A stretch of 64,000 nt of DNA from Rhizobium sp. BT04 (GCF_030053135.1 NZ_CP125652.1:2681001-2745000), one strand, 5' to 3'. Shown: positions 10,717 through 20,657, numbered from the stretch's first letter. Notes: generated by a model not told the origin, from the sequence alone. Program-made: numbers and translations.

Positions 10717-11810
10717 GCCTTGGCCCCTCTTTTTCCGAAACCGACCAGCGTCTCCGCCCTGGAATCAAGCGGCCAGCGCGAGCGCGGCTGCACGTCGAGC
10801 GTATCAGGCGCCGCACCTGTGGCCATCCGCTCCAGTCCTGCCCAGGCGATCATTACGGCATTGTCGGTGCAGAGATGCAGCGGCGGCGCGACGAAACGGA
10901 AGCCGTTCTTGTCGCACAGCGCCTGCAATGTGGCGCGCAGTTCGAGATTGGCGGCGACACCGCCGGCAACGACGAGCGCCGGCTCTTCGCCAGGAGCAGG
11001 GAATTCCGTCTTGAACCGCTGCAGACCGCGGCCGATACGGTCTTTCAGCGTCCGCGAAATCGCCTTCTGGAACGAGGCGCAGATATCCGCCACATCCTGA
11101 TCGCTGAGCGGCGCGATATCCTGTGCCGCCTGCCGCACCGCCGTCTTCAGGCCGGAGAAGGAGAAGTCGAGCCTCGCCTCGCCAACCAGCGGCCGCGGGA
11201 AGTCGAAACGATCGGCATTGCCGTCGCGCGCCATCCGCTCCACCGCCGGTCCGCCGGGATAGGGCAGGCCGAGCAGCTTTGCCGTCTTGTCGAAGGCTTC
11301 ACCCAGCGCATCGTCGATCGTCGTGCCCCAGCGCTCATATTGCCCGACGCCGCGCACCAGGATCAGCTGGGTATGGCCGCCCGAGACGAGCAGCATCAGA
11401 TAGGGAAAGGCAAGCCCATCCGTCAGCCGCGCCGTCAGCGCATGGCCCTCGAGATGATTGACCGCATAAAGCGGCTTGCCGGCGGCTCTGGCAATCGCCT
11501 TGCCGGTCATCAGCCCCACCAGCAGCCCGCCGATCAGCCCCGGCCCGGAGGTGGCGGCAATGGCATCGACCTCGTCGAGCGACACATTGGCGCGCTTCAG
11601 CGCCTCCGCGATCAGCTCGTCCAGTGCCTCGACATGGGCGCGTGCGGCGATCTCGGGCACCACGCCGCCATAGGCGCTATGCTCGTCGAGCTGGGAAAGC
11701 ACGACATCCGACAGCACGTTGGAATGCCCCTCCGCATCGCGCTCGACGACCGCGGCGGCGGTCTCGTCGCAGCTCGTTTCGATGCCAAGGATGCGCAGAA
11801 AGGGAACCAT
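10713..11810 (-). CDS. tsaD: tRNA N6-threonylcarbamoyladenosine synthase catalytic subunit
   Basis: Transfers threonylcarbamoyl to A37 of ANN-decoding tRNAs with TsaB/TsaE. The 365-residue protein starts [21 protein letters not shown] and has the metal-binding NHLEGH motif and the ASKH fold segments [22 protein letters not shown] and VVAGGVAAN. The ATG at 11808-11810 is chosen because the family begins just before GIETSCDET; a reading extending to 12251 runs antisense over hemC. Divergent from hemC with a 72-bp shared promoter region. Confidence 0.97.
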   Translation of the reverse strand: MVPFLRILGIETSCDETAAAVVERDAEGHSNVLSDVVLSQLDEHSAYGGVVPEIAARAHVEALDELIAEALKRANVSLDEVDAIAATSGPGLIGGLLVGLMTGKAIARAAGKPLYAVNHLEGHALTARLTDGLAFPYLMLLVSGGHTQLILVRGVGQYERWGTTIDDALGEAFDKTAKLLGLPYPGGPAVERMARDGNADRFDFPRPLVGEARLDFSFSGLKTAVRQAAQDIAPLSDQDVADICASFQKAISRTLKDRIGRGLQRFKTEFPAPGEEPALVVAGGVAANLELRATLQALCDKNGFRFVAPPLHLCTDNAVMIAWAGLERMATGAAPDTLDVQPRSRWPLDSRAETLVGFGKRGAKA

Positions 11811-11882
11811 GAAGCCTGTTCGTTGATTGCGATGGGATGGAAACCCGTTTACGAGAACTCCGGTAACAACGGAATAGAGCGG

Positions 11883-12812
11883 ATGCAAACAAAACCTTTC
11901 CGGATCGGCACGCGAGGCAGCCCGCTGGCCCTTGCCCAGGCGCACGAGGCTCGCGACAGGCTGATGGCGGCGCATCATCTGCCCGAGGAAATGTTCGAGA
12001 TCATCGTGCTGACGACCAAGGGCGACCGCATCACCGACCGGTCGCTGGCCGAGATCGGCGGCAAGGGCCTGTTCACCGAGGAACTTGAACAGAAGCTTAC
12101 CGCCGGCGAGCTGGATTTCGCCGTGCATTCCGCCAAGGACATGGCGACGAAGCTGCCCGAGGGGCTTTATCTCTCCGCCTACCTGCCACGCGAAGATATC
12201 CGCGACGCCGTCATCGGCCGCACCGCGCGCAAACTGATCGACCTGCCGCATGGCGCCACCGTCGGTTCCTCATCGCTCCGCCGCCAGGCGCTGATCCGCC
12301 GCATGCGGCCTGACATCAACGTCATCACCTTCCGCGGCCTTGTCGAAACCCGCCTGCGCAAGCTCGAAGAGGGCGAGGTGGATGCGACCCTGCTGGCGCT
12401 TGCCGGCCTGAAACGCCTCGGCAAGGTCGACGTACTGACCGATATCCTCGATCCCGACACCTTCCCGCCGGCGCCGGCGCAGGGGGCGATCTGCATCGAA
12501 AGCCGCATCGGCGATGCCAGGGTCGACGATCTGCTGGCGCCGGTCAACGACGCGCCGACTTTCGACACCGTCTCCTGCGAACGCGCCTTCCTCGCCGCAC
12601 TCGACGGCTCCTGCCGCACGCCGATCGGCGGTTATGCTGTCTGCGAAGGCGACCTGATCCGGTTCTCCGGCCTCATCATCACGCCCGATGGCCGCAGCCA
12701 GCATGCGGTGACGACCGACGGCCACCGCCGCGATGCGGCCGCACTCGGCACCCGCGCCGGCCAGGACGTGCGCGCAAGGGCCGGCAGCGCGTTCTTCGAC
12801 GACTGGCACTGA
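11883..12812 (+). CDS. hemC: Porphobilinogen deaminase
   Basis: Polymerises four porphobilinogens into hydroxymethylbilane in haem and cobalamin synthesis. The 309 residues begin [20 protein letters not shown]; the conserved [11 protein letters not shown] loop, [10 protein letters not shown], and the dipyrromethane-cofactor cysteine in [11 protein letters not shown] are all present. Start ATG at 11883 lies close after GGAATAGAGCGG. Followed by hemD after 7 nt, and by mic60 and hemY further on, forming a haem-linked cluster. Confidence 0.97.
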   Translation: MQTKPFRIGTRGSPLALAQAHEARDRLMAAHHLPEEMFEIIVLTTKGDRITDRSLAEIGGKGLFTEELEQKLTAGELDFAVHSAKDMATKLPEGLYLSAYLPREDIRDAVIGRTARKLIDLPHGATVGSSSLRRQALIRRMRPDINVITFRGLVETRLRKLEEGEVDATLLALAGLKRLGKVDVLTDILDPDTFPPAPAQGAICIESRIGDARVDDLLAPVNDAPTFDTVSCERAFLAALDGSCRTPIGGYAVCEGDLIRFSGLIITPDGRSQHAVTTDGHRRDAAALGTRAGQDVRARAGSAFFDDWH

Positions 12813-12819
12813 CGCGGCC

Positions 12820-13527
12820 ATGCGCGTGCTCGTCACCCGCCCCGCCCATTCGGCGACGACAACCGCACAACGTCTGCGCGATATGGGCCACGATCCGCTG
12901 CTGCTACCGCTGCGTTGGCCGGTCCATGACAGTGCCGCCGCCGCCGGCGCGCTTGCAACCACCAGCGGCGCAATCGCGGTGACCAGCGCCGAGGCCATCA
13001 GGGTCCTCTCCGCTCTCGGTGAGAAACTTCGTCCGCATCTTGCCCGCCCGCTTTTCGCGGTGGGGGAAACGACGGCGGAAGAAGCGCGCAGCCTCGGCTT
13101 CCGATCGGTCGCCTCATCCCAGGGCAACGGTCGTGATCTCGCCGATCTCGTCGCGGCGCATAAACCGGGCACGCTGCTCTACCTCGCTGGCACCCCGCGC
13201 GCCGAGACTTTTGAAGGAAGATTGCGCGAGCTCGGCATCCATTTTTCCGTCGCCGAATGCTACCGCATGCAGCCGGCCGCCCCCGATCCCGCCGAGATCG
13301 ACGCGATCTTCGCTAACGGTTACCCGGACGCCATCCTCTTCTATTCCCGCCAGACGGCCGTGGATTTCTTTCGTCTGCCGGAGCCGTGGTCGGCCCTGCC
13401 GAAGCGCAGCGCAATTCGCCTCCTGTGCCTTAGCGAGGCGGTCGCGGAGGCCGTTCCGGGGGCGCTCCGAAAAAACGTAACGATTTCGCCGATGCCGGAT
13501 GAGAAAAGCCTTTTGTCGCTGCTTTGA
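12820..13527 (+). CDS. hemD: Uroporphyrinogen-III synthase
   Basis: Closes and inverts ring D to make uroporphyrinogen III. 235 residues starting MRVLVTRPAHSATTTAQRL, with LLLPLRWPV, AIAVTSAEAIRVL, LFAVGETTAEEAR and DAILFYSRQTAVDFF, the weakly conserved HemD blocks. Start ATG 12820 lies 7 nt after the hemC stop. Length is typical. Followed immediately by a 275-bp palindromic repeat that separates it from mic60. Confidence 0.92.
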   Translation: MRVLVTRPAHSATTTAQRLRDMGHDPLLLPLRWPVHDSAAAAGALATTSGAIAVTSAEAIRVLSALGEKLRPHLARPLFAVGETTAEEARSLGFRSVASSQGNGRDLADLVAAHKPGTLLYLAGTPRAETFEGRLRELGIHFSVAECYRMQPAAPDPAEIDAIFANGYPDAILFYSRQTAVDFFRLPEPWSALPKRSAIRLLCLSEAVAEAVPGALRKNVTISPMPDEKSLLSLL

Positions 13528-13532
13528 AGGCT

Positions 13533-13807
13533 TTAGAGCCTTTCCTGGTCAGATTGCAGCATTCTGCCGGAGCAGGTTTTCGTCAGGGCAGAGGCGATTG
13601 GCGAAGGGCATACCCCAAGGTACGTCCGAGCCGATCGCCTCTGATCCTGGCGCAAAGATGCCCGGCCCTTCGGGTTGGCTGAAACGGGCCGCCTGCTCGA
13701 CCGGCCGGCTTGGCCGTAGAGCTGGGCTACGACGCGCGCCGGCCGGTCGAGCATCCGACTCCGTTTGAGCCAACAGAATGATTCAATCTGACCAGGAAAG
13801 GCTCTAA
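13533..13807. repeat. 275-bp nested palindromic repeat element, MITE-like
   Basis: Perfect 24-bp terminal inverted repeats at 13533-13556 and 13784-13807 (TTAGAGCCTTTCCTGGTCAG and its complement at the other end), extended by CATTCTG/CAGAATG. Inside are further inverted pairs: CAGAGGCGATTGGC with GCCGATCGCCTCTG, and GCTCGACCGGCCGG with CCGGCCGGTCGAGC. There is no coding capacity beyond frames made by the palindrome. It is bounded by TTA/TAA at the outer edges, so a TA-type target duplication is possible. Confidence 0.8.
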
Positions 13808-13887
13808 CCGCCCAAATTTGATCTAACCTCTTCCCTTAACTGGCATCACTGTCTAGTTTCGTTGCAATGCAGAATAAAGAGGACCTC

Positions 13888-15138
13888 ATGGTATCGGGAA
13901 ACCCGCCACGCCATTCGAAGAGCGCCGACGAGCCGGTCACGATCGACCTCGATGCACAGGAATTCGCCGCTGCAGCCGATACCGAAAAACCGGTAGACAA
14001 TGAAACCGCCGACGCCGACAGCACCGCTGCGGCCGATGTCGGCCTGCCGCCCGGAACCGAGACTGCGTCGCATGCCGAATATGAAGAGAAGCCTGCGATG
14101 GATGCGCCGGAGGAGGAACCGGCAGCTCCGGAACCTTCCTTCACCCCTCCTCCCGAACAGCCAGCGCCGAAGAACGCCGGCACCTCCGGTCTCATTGCCG
14201 CCGGCATCTTCGGCGGCCTCGTGGCGCTGCTTGGCGCCGGCGCTATCCAGTATGCCGGTTACCTCCCGGGCTCCTCCGCGCCGCAGACGACCTCGCCGGA
14301 GACGGCCGATCTTGCCGGCGAGATCGACGGCCTGAAACAGGCTGTCGCCAACCTTGCCGCCAATCCGGGGAGCGCGGATAATGGTGAGCTTGAGAAGCGC
14401 GTCGCTGCGCTGGAAACGGCAGCGAAGGCCCCCACAGTCGCCGCACCGGCCGATTCTGGTAACGTCGAGGCACTCAACCAGAAGATTGCGGAACTGACCG
14501 GTCAGGTCGATCAGCTGCGCTCGACGCTTGCCCAGTCATCCGAGCAGCAGACGACCAACGGCGCCGATATCGCCAAGCGCTTGGAAGAGGCCGAAAAGAA
14601 GCTGAACGAACCGCGCGAGGATGTCGCCGTCGCCAAGGCGATCGCCGCGGCCGCCCTCAAGGCGGCGATCGATCGCGGCGGCCCGTTCCTGGCCGAGCTC
14701 GATACCTTCGCCGGCGTCGCACCCGACGATCCGGCCGTCGCCGACCTTCGGGCCTTTGCCGAGACCGGCATTCCCTCGCGCACCGAACTCGTGCGGCAGG
14801 CTCCCGATGTCGCCACCGCGATCGTCGAAGCCGTCAACCAGCCGGATCCGAACCAGAGTTGGTCGGACCGGCTGATGTCGAGCGCAAAGTCGTTGGTAAC
14901 AGTCCGTCCCGTCGGCAATATCGAGGGCGAAAGCGTCGAAGCGATCGCCGCCCGCATGGAGGAGAAGGTGAAGAACGGCGATCTGCCAGGCGCTTCCGCC
15001 GAATGGAACTCTTTGCCGGCCATAGGCAAGCAGGCATCCGCCGCTTTCAAGCAATCGCTCGAAGCGCGTATCCGCGTCGAGGAACTGGTCGGCGGGGCGC
15101 TGTCGAAAGCGGTGTCCGGCACCGGTAAGGAAGGGTGA
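13888..15138 (+). CDS. Alphaproteobacterial Mic60/mitofilin homologue
   Basis: 416-residue membrane protein: an acidic, Pro/Ala/Glu-rich N-terminal region (1-95), one membrane segment at about 101-125 (GLIAAGIFGGLVALLGAGAI), a coiled-coil stretch (about 155-250) and a C-terminal mitofilin-like domain. This architecture and the position between hemD and hemY match bacterial Mic60, which bends intracytoplasmic membranes in phototrophs and is ancestral to mitochondrial cristae organiser Mic60. ATG 13888 is chosen because GAGG lies 5 nt before it; ATG 13867 lacks a ribosome site. hemY follows after 4 nt. Confidence 0.82.
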   Translation: MVSGNPPRHSKSADEPVTIDLDAQEFAAAADTEKPVDNETADADSTAAADVGLPPGTETASHAEYEEKPAMDAPEEEPAAPEPSFTPPPEQPAPKNAGTSGLIAAGIFGGLVALLGAGAIQYAGYLPGSSAPQTTSPETADLAGEIDGLKQAVANLAANPGSADNGELEKRVAALETAAKAPTVAAPADSGNVEALNQKIAELTGQVDQLRSTLAQSSEQQTTNGADIAKRLEEAEKKLNEPREDVAVAKAIAAAALKAAIDRGGPFLAELDTFAGVAPDDPAVADLRAFAETGIPSRTELVRQAPDVATAIVEAVNQPDPNQSWSDRLMSSAKSLVTVRPVGNIEGESVEAIAARMEEKVKNGDLPGASAEWNSLPAIGKQASAAFKQSLEARIRVEELVGGALSKAVSGTGKEG

Positions 15139-15142
15139 GACC

Positions 15143-16753
15143 ATGTTGATCCGTCTTGTCGTCTTCGCCCTCTTCGTGCTGCTTCTCGCCTATGGCTTCT
15201 CCTGGCTCGCCGATCGCCCCGGCGATCTCTCGCTGATCTGGGAGGGCAAGATCTATCAGACGAGGCTGATCGTCGCCGCCAGCGCCATCATCGCTCTGAT
15301 CGCCGCCGTGATGATCGCCTGGTGGTTCGTCCGCCTGATCTGGACCTCGCCGCATTCGGTGACGCGTTATTTCCGCGCCCGCAAGCGCGACCGCGGCTAT
15401 CAGGCACTGTCGACCGGCCTGATCGCCGCCGGCGCCGGCAATGCCCTGCTCGCCCGTAAGATGGCCGCCCGCTCGCGTGGCCTGATCCGCGCCGATCAGG
15501 AACCACTGATCAACCTGCTCGAGGCCCAGGCCGCCCTGATCGAGGGCCGCCATGACGAGGCACGCGCCAAATTCGAGGCCATGGCCAACGATCCCGAAAC
15601 GCGCGAGCTCGGCCTGCGCGGCCTCTATCTGGAAGCCCGCCGGCTCGGGGCCAATGAAGCGGCCCGCCAATATGCCGAAAAGGCGGCCGATAACGCGCCC
15701 TATCTGCCCTGGGCCGCCCAGGCGACGCTCGAATATCGCAGCCAGGCCGGCCGTTGGGACGACGCGCTCCGCCTGCTCGAGCAGCAGAAGGCCGCCCGGG
15801 TCGTCGAAAAGCCTGAAGCCAACCGTCTGCACGCCGTCCTCCTGACGGCGCGCGCCGGCGAGAAGCTGGAAAGCAACCCGACGGGTGCCCGCGACGACGC
15901 CCTGCAGGCGCTGAAGCTTGCCGCCGATTTCATTCCGGCCGCCCTCATTGCCGCAAAGGCGCTGTTTCGCGAAGGCGGCGTGCGCAAGGCTGCCTCGATC
16001 CTCGAACAGGCATGGAAATCGGCACCGCATCCCGAGATCGGCCAGGCCTATGTCAGGGCGCGCAGCGGCGATTCCACGCTCGACCGGCTGAAACGTGCCG
16101 AACGGCTGGAGGGGCTGCGCCCGAACAATGTCGAATCCCTTCTCGTCGTCGCCCAGGCAGCACTCGACGCCCGGGAATTCGCAAGAGCCCGCGCCAAGGC
16201 GGAAGCGGCAGCCCGCATGCAGCCGCGTGAAGCCGCCTTCCTGCTGCTTGCCGATATCGAGGAAGCCGAAACCGGAGACCAGGGCCGTGTGCGCCACTGG
16301 CTGGCCCAGGCGCTCAAGGCGCCGCGCGATCCGGCCTGGGTGGCGGACGGCTTCGTCTCCGACACATGGCTGCCGGTGTCACCGGTGACCGGCCGCCTCG
16401 ACGCCTTCGAGTGGAAGGCGCCCTTCGGCCAGATCGAGGGTCCGCTCGAAGACGGTGCGGCGCCTGCCACGATCGAAACCGCCTTGAAGACCCTGCCGCC
16501 GTTGCGCGACGTCAGGCCGGAAAGCCCGGTCAACGATCATCGCATCATCGAGCTGGAGCGCGCCGCGACGATTGCCGAGGCGGTGCGCCCGGCATCGACA
16601 CCAGCAAAACAGAAGCCTGTCGAACCGGCCGTCGGCGATAAGGCACCTGCACCGAAAGAGGCAAAGCCTTTCTTTGGCGGACTGCCGGATGATCCCGGCG
16701 TTCGCGACCCCAGGGTGGAACCGGAACCCAAGACACGGCTCCGCCTTTTCTGA
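15143..16753 (+). CDS. hemY: HemY-like TPR membrane protein
   Basis: 536 residues. Two N-terminal membrane segments (about 1-24 and 43-70) form the HemY_N domain, followed by TPR-type helical repeats (GLYLEARRLGANEAARQYAEKAAD, WDDALRLLEQQKAARVV, and so on) and a Pro/Ala-rich C-terminal tail. Despite its name the family is linked to haem synthesis only by genetics; it is not protoporphyrinogen oxidase. It starts 4 nt after mic60, and this pairing next to hemCD is widely conserved in alphaproteobacteria. Confidence 0.9.
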   Translation: MLIRLVVFALFVLLLAYGFSWLADRPGDLSLIWEGKIYQTRLIVAASAIIALIAAVMIAWWFVRLIWTSPHSVTRYFRARKRDRGYQALSTGLIAAGAGNALLARKMAARSRGLIRADQEPLINLLEAQAALIEGRHDEARAKFEAMANDPETRELGLRGLYLEARRLGANEAARQYAEKAADNAPYLPWAAQATLEYRSQAGRWDDALRLLEQQKAARVVEKPEANRLHAVLLTARAGEKLESNPTGARDDALQALKLAADFIPAALIAAKALFREGGVRKAASILEQAWKSAPHPEIGQAYVRARSGDSTLDRLKRAERLEGLRPNNVESLLVVAQAALDAREFARARAKAEAAARMQPREAAFLLLADIEEAETGDQGRVRHWLAQALKAPRDPAWVADGFVSDTWLPVSPVTGRLDAFEWKAPFGQIEGPLEDGAAPATIETALKTLPPLRDVRPESPVNDHRIIELERAATIAEAVRPASTPAKQKPVEPAVGDKAPAPKEAKPFFGGLPDDPGVRDPRVEPEPKTRLRLF

Positions 16754-16770
16754 AATGGAATGAAAACCGT

Positions 16771-17256
16771 ATGTTCGAACGCTTTCAGGCATTCTTCCAG
16801 AATCTCACTGCCGACCGTCCGAAGAAGGGTTTCGCGCCGGATGATGTGCGCATCACAGTGGCAGCGCTCTGCATGCAGGTCATGGAGGCCGACGGCCAGA
16901 TCAAGGCCAGCGAAAAGAAGCGGCTGCGCAAGCTCCTGAAGGAGCAATATGCGCTCGACGGCAAACAGCTCGATGCTTTGATGGCCGCCGGCCTCGAAGC
17001 TGAAAGCTCGGCCGTCGACTATTATCGCTTCACCGCCGACCTGAAGCGCCATCTCAACACCGAGCAACGGCTGGAGCTGATCGGCATTCTCTGGGACATC
17101 GTCTATGCCGATGGCGAACGCAGCGAAATGGAAGACCATGTGATCTGGCGTATCGCTGATCTGCTCGGCGTATCCTCCCGCGAGCGCATCCAGAAGCGGC
17201 AGGAGGCCGCCGCCAGGGTGACTGATGTTCAGGTTGCGCAAGACGATGCCGACTGA
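16771..17256 (+). CDS. TerB-like (COG4103) acidic helical protein
   Basis: 161 residues with two repeats of an acidic helical motif, MEADGQIKASEKKRL (about 29-43) and VYADGERSEMEDHVIWRIADLLG (about 110-132), typical of the TerB/COG4103 family, where the acidic residues may bind divalent metal. No tellurite operon is nearby, so a resistance role is not implied. It follows hemY by 17 nt and overlaps the start of the amidotransferase gene. Confidence 0.85.
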   Translation: MFERFQAFFQNLTADRPKKGFAPDDVRITVAALCMQVMEADGQIKASEKKRLRKLLKEQYALDGKQLDALMAAGLEAESSAVDYYRFTADLKRHLNTEQRLELIGILWDIVYADGERSEMEDHVIWRIADLLGVSSRERIQKRQEAAARVTDVQVAQDDAD

Positions 17257-17998
17257 CCCAAGCGGGCCCCGCGACAAACGCCCGATCCTTATCGTCCTGC
17301 ATCAGGAGCGGTCGAGCCCCGGCCGTGTCGGCCAATTGCTCGTCGAAAAGGGCTACCGCCTCGATATCCGTCGCCCGGTTCTCGGCGAGCCGCTTCCGAC
17401 GACGCTCGAAGACCATGCCGGCGCCGTCGTCTTCGGCGGGCCGATGAGCGCCAATGATCCCGATGACTTCATCAAGAAGGAAATCGACTGGATCGACATT
17501 CCGCTGCGGGAAAAACGCCCCTATCTCGGTATCTGCCTCGGCGCGCAGATGCTGGTGCGTCAGCTCGGCGGCAAGGTGCAGTCGAACGCCGACGGCTCGA
17601 CGGAAATCGGCTGGTATCCGCTGCACCCGACCGAGAAGGGCCGGCTGCTGATGCATTGGCCGAAGATGGTCTATCATTTCCACCGCGAGGGTTTCGAACT
17701 GCCGCACGGCGCCGATCTGCTGGCCGAAGGCGATGCCTACCCGAACCAGGCCTTCCGCTACGACGGCAATGCCTGGGGCCTGCAGTTCCATGCCGAACTC
17801 ACCCGGGTGATGATGCACCGCTGGGTCGTGCATGGCGCCCATCGCTTCATTCTGCCGAACGCCCAGCAGGGCCGCGAACACCTCGAAGGCCGCATGCTGT
17901 TCGACGCGCCGCTGAGAGCCTGGCTGACCGAATTCCTCGATATCGTCTTCGAGGGCAAGGCGGCGAAGGCGACGTCTTCCGTCGCGCTACGCGCATAG
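17225..17998 (+). CDS. Class I glutamine amidotransferase-like protein
   Basis: 257 residues with the class I GATase triad: nucleophile Cys in YLGICLGAQML, and His and Glu in WGLQFHAEL. The VVFGGPMSANDPDDFIKKEIDWI segment is typical of stand-alone GMP-synthase-like amidotransferases. Start GTG/ATG choice: ATG 17225 has AGGGTG just upstream but overlaps the TerB gene by 32 nt; ATG 17246 (MPTDPSGPRD) is the alternative. The acceptor substrate is not evident. Convergent with the MFS gene 23 nt beyond. Confidence 0.88.
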   Translation: MFRLRKTMPTDPSGPRDKRPILIVLHQERSSPGRVGQLLVEKGYRLDIRRPVLGEPLPTTLEDHAGAVVFGGPMSANDPDDFIKKEIDWIDIPLREKRPYLGICLGAQMLVRQLGGKVQSNADGSTEIGWYPLHPTEKGRLLMHWPKMVYHFHREGFELPHGADLLAEGDAYPNQAFRYDGNAWGLQFHAELTRVMMHRWVVHGAHRFILPNAQQGREHLEGRMLFDAPLRAWLTEFLDIVFEGKAAKATSSVALRA

Positions 17999-18021
17999 TC
18001 TTTTGCCCAATCGATTTCCGA

Positions 18022-19257
18022 CTATGCCGTCGGCGCGTCGAGCGCATCGATCCTGCGCAATTTGGGAAAACTCGAAGCCCAGATCGCCGCCACAGCAAGC
18101 GTTCCGATGCCGCCGATAACGACCGCCGGCACCGCGCCGAAGATCGATGCCATCGTGCCCGCCCTGAATTCCCCGAGTTCGTTCGAGGCGCCGACGAAAA
18201 CCATGTTGACCGCATTGACGCGGCCGCGCAACTGATCCGGCGTCCAGAGCGCAATCAGGCTCTCGCGGACATAGACCGACACCATGTCGGCCGCCCCCAT
18301 CAGCGCCAGCGCCGCGATCGAGACCTCCGTGTTGGTCGAGACGCCGAAGATGATCGTTCCGACGCCGAACAGGGCGACGCCGATGAACATGTAGACGCCG
18401 GCGCGATGTTTGAGCGGATAGGCGGCCAGGAAGATCGCCATGACGATGGCGCCCAGGCCGGGTGCGGCGCGCAGCAGTCCGAGCCCCCAGGGCCCGAGGG
18501 TAAGGATATCACGCGCAAAAATCGGCATCAGTGCCGTGGCCCCGCCGAGCAGCACGGCAAAGAGATCGAGCGAGATCGCCCCGAGCACCACCTTTTCGGC
18601 GCGGATGAAACTGAAGCCGCCGAGGATCATCGCCCAGCTCTTGGTCTCGCCGGTCGTCTTCTGCACCGGTTTCGGGATCATGTAGAGAAGGGCGGCACCG
18701 AGCATGGAAAAGATCACCGCCACCGTATAGGCGGTCGATGCACTGACACCGTAGAGCAGGCCACCGAGCACCGGCCCGGAGATTGCCGCGAGCTGCCAGG
18801 AGGACGAATTCCAGGCGATCGCATTGGAGAGTGCCTCCTCCGGCACGAGATTGGGCGCCAGCGACTGTACCGCCGGCGACATGAAGGCGCGCTCGATGCC
18901 GAAGATCAAAAGCACCGCGAAGACAGGCAACGGCGTAAAGCTTCCCATCAAAGTCATGACCAGCAGCGCCAGCGTGCAGAGTGCGCTCACCAGCGAGCAG
19001 AGGGCGGCGATCGCCCGGCGATTGTAGCGGTCGGCCACCGAACCGGTGACGAGGATAAGCAGCAGCGACGGCAGGAACTGCACGAGACCGATCAATCCGA
19101 GATAGATCGCGCTGCCCGTCTGATCGTACATCTGCCAGCCGACGGCGACGCTGACGATCTGCTGCGAGAAGGAAAGCAGGAAACGCGCGAAGAAGAACCG
19201 CGTGTAGGACGAATGCCGGAACGCGGCAAAACGGTCTCCGGTGGGCGAAAACGACAT
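18022..19257 (-). CDS. MFS transporter, EntS/MFS_3 type
   Basis: 411 residues with about twelve membrane segments. SYTRFFFARFLLSFSQQIVSVAVGWQMYDQTGSA at the N terminus and the GSVADRYNRRAI loop (motif A-like, between helices 2 and 3) fit the MFS_3 exporter group that includes enterobactin exporter EntS. ATG 19255-19257 is used; a TTG 39 nt upstream would add 13 unsupported residues. No siderophore genes are nearby, so the cargo is unknown. Confidence 0.88.
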   Translation of the reverse strand: MSFSPTGDRFAAFRHSSYTRFFFARFLLSFSQQIVSVAVGWQMYDQTGSAIYLGLIGLVQFLPSLLLILVTGSVADRYNRRAIAALCSLVSALCTLALLVMTLMGSFTPLPVFAVLLIFGIERAFMSPAVQSLAPNLVPEEALSNAIAWNSSSWQLAAISGPVLGGLLYGVSASTAYTVAVIFSMLGAALLYMIPKPVQKTTGETKSWAMILGGFSFIRAEKVVLGAISLDLFAVLLGGATALMPIFARDILTLGPWGLGLLRAAPGLGAIVMAIFLAAYPLKHRAGVYMFIGVALFGVGTIIFGVSTNTEVSIAALALMGAADMVSVYVRESLIALWTPDQLRGRVNAVNMVFVGASNELGEFRAGTMASIFGAVPAVVIGGIGTLAVAAIWASSFPKLRRIDALDAPTA

Positions 19258-19396
19258 GGGTGTTTTCCGAGGAGACGGGCGCCGGAATAGCTGCAAAGCC
19301 GCCCGTTAAACATGATTCACCGTGCGTCTCCACACGGCACTTGCTCGTTTAGTCGCCAATGTCTACATGTCTGTCAACAACGAATTGGAGACGACG

Positions 19397-19687
19397 ATGT
19401 TTGCGCTGTTTCAAACCATTGATTTGGCTTTGAATATTTACACCTGGATCCTGATTGGTAGCGCCATTTTTTCCTGGCTCTATGCGTTCAACGTTATCAA
19501 TTCCAGCAATCAGTTCGTCAACTCGGTCGGCACGTTCCTCTATAACGTCACTGAACCGGTACTGAAGCCGATCCGCCGTTTTCTGCCGAACCTTGGCGGC
19601 ATCGACATTTCGCCGATCATCCTGCTGCTGATTATCTTCTTCCTGCGCACCTTGCTTTGGACGACGCTGTACCCGCTGGTCGCTTGA
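19397..19687 (+). CDS. YggT family membrane protein
   Basis: 96 residues, two hydrophobic segments (about 8-30 and 72-94) flanking the conserved [26 protein letters not shown] loop, the YggT signature. GGAG lies 7 nt upstream of ATG 19397; an upstream in-frame start at 19322 is not supported. Bacterial YggT proteins are linked to osmotic and cell-division phenotypes, and to photosystem assembly in plastids. Overlaps the DUF167 gene by TTGA. Confidence 0.9.
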   Translation: MFALFQTIDLALNIYTWILIGSAIFSWLYAFNVINSSNQFVNSVGTFLYNVTEPVLKPIRRFLPNLGGIDISPIILLLIIFFLRTLLWTTLYPLVA

Positions 19688-19995
19688 GCCGTCCCTGGAG
19701 CCTTTTCGGTAATCAACTGCGCCTCGTCGTCCGGCTGACGCCGAATGGCGGGCGTGACGCGATCGATGGCATCGAGGTCGATGGCGAGGGCAAATCCCAT
19801 CTGAAGGCGCGCGTCATATCCGTGCCGGAAAAGGGCAAGGCCAACAAGGCGCTGATCCTTCTCGTCGCCCAATCTCTCAGCATTCCCAAATCGTCCATCA
19901 GCCTCGTTGCCGGCGACACCGCGCGCAAAAAAATCCTCCGGATCGACGGCGACCCGGAGGATTTGGCAAAAAAACTCGAAGCACTTTTCGGCTGA
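19684..19995 (+). CDS. DUF167 (YggU) family protein
   Basis: About 103 residues; [46 protein letters not shown] and [17 protein letters not shown] are the DUF167 hallmark blocks. I infer initiation at TTG 19684-19686, which overlaps the YggT stop (TTGA); a longer in-frame start at ATG 19657 overlaps yggT by 31 nt. The yggT-yggU pair is conserved in many bacteria. Function unknown. Confidence 0.85.
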   Translation: MSRPWSLFGNQLRLVVRLTPNGGRDAIDGIEVDGEGKSHLKARVISVPEKGKANKALILLVAQSLSIPKSSISLVAGDTARKKILRIDGDPEDLAKKLEALFG

Positions 19996-19999
19996 ACAA

Positions 20000-20536
20000 T
20001 CAGCCTTTCGTCTTCTTGGCGCGCTCGACCGCTTCGAGGATAAGCTGGCCGGCTTCCTTGGAGTCACCCCAGCCGAAGATCTTCACCCACTTGCCGGGCT
20101 CCAGATCCTTGTAGTGCTCGAAGAAGTGCTCGATCTGCTTCAGCGTGATCTCAGGAAGGTCGGTGTAATCCTTCACCTTCTCATAGCGCAGCGTCAGCTT
20201 CGGCGACGGCACGGCGATGATCTTCTCGTCCTTGCCGGAATTGTCTTCCATCTTCAGGACGCCGATCGGGCGCACATTGATGACGCAGCCGGGAACCAGC
20301 GGACGGGTGCTGGCGATCAGGACGTCGATCGGGTCGCCGTCTTCCGACAGTGTGTGCGGCACGAAGCCGTAATTGCCCGGATAGGTCATCGGCGTATAGA
20401 GGAAACGATCGACCACCAGCGTACCGGCTTCCTTGTCCATCTCATACTTGATGGGATGGCCGCCAACTGGAACCTCGACGATAACGTTGACGTCCTCAGG
20501 TGGGTTATTACCGATTGAAATGGCATCGATGCGCAT
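20000..20536 (-). CDS. ppa: Inorganic pyrophosphatase
   Basis: Family I soluble pyrophosphatase, 178 residues. It contains the signature EDGDPIDVL with metal-binding aspartates, YNYGF-like [10 protein letters not shown], and the KDEKIIAVP loop. ATG at 20534-20536 (MRIDAISIG) has GGGAG 6 nt upstream. It converges on the DUF167 gene with only 4 nt between stops. Confidence 0.97.
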   Translation of the reverse strand: MRIDAISIGNNPPEDVNVIVEVPVGGHPIKYEMDKEAGTLVVDRFLYTPMTYPGNYGFVPHTLSEDGDPIDVLIASTRPLVPGCVINVRPIGVLKMEDNSGKDEKIIAVPSPKLTLRYEKVKDYTDLPEITLKQIEHFFEHYKDLEPGKWVKIFGWGDSKEAGQLILEAVERAKKTKG

Positions 20537-20657
20537 AGGAAACTCCCGCGAAGTTGAATTGCTCGCAGCCAGATAATCAGTTTCATGTGGCAACGCAACA
20601 TTGGAGATCACCAATGCGTGATGGCACCGGCGCAAAGAAGTCGAATCTTTGGAACAG

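Noticed and set aside
16771..17256. Tellurite resistance determinant
   Set aside because: Only the TerB-like fold is present; no other ter genes, and the gene sits in a haem cluster.
17656..19290. 544-codon plus-strand frame opposite the MFS gene
   Set aside because: Extremely charged Arg/Glu/His composition, opposite a clear 12-helix transporter.
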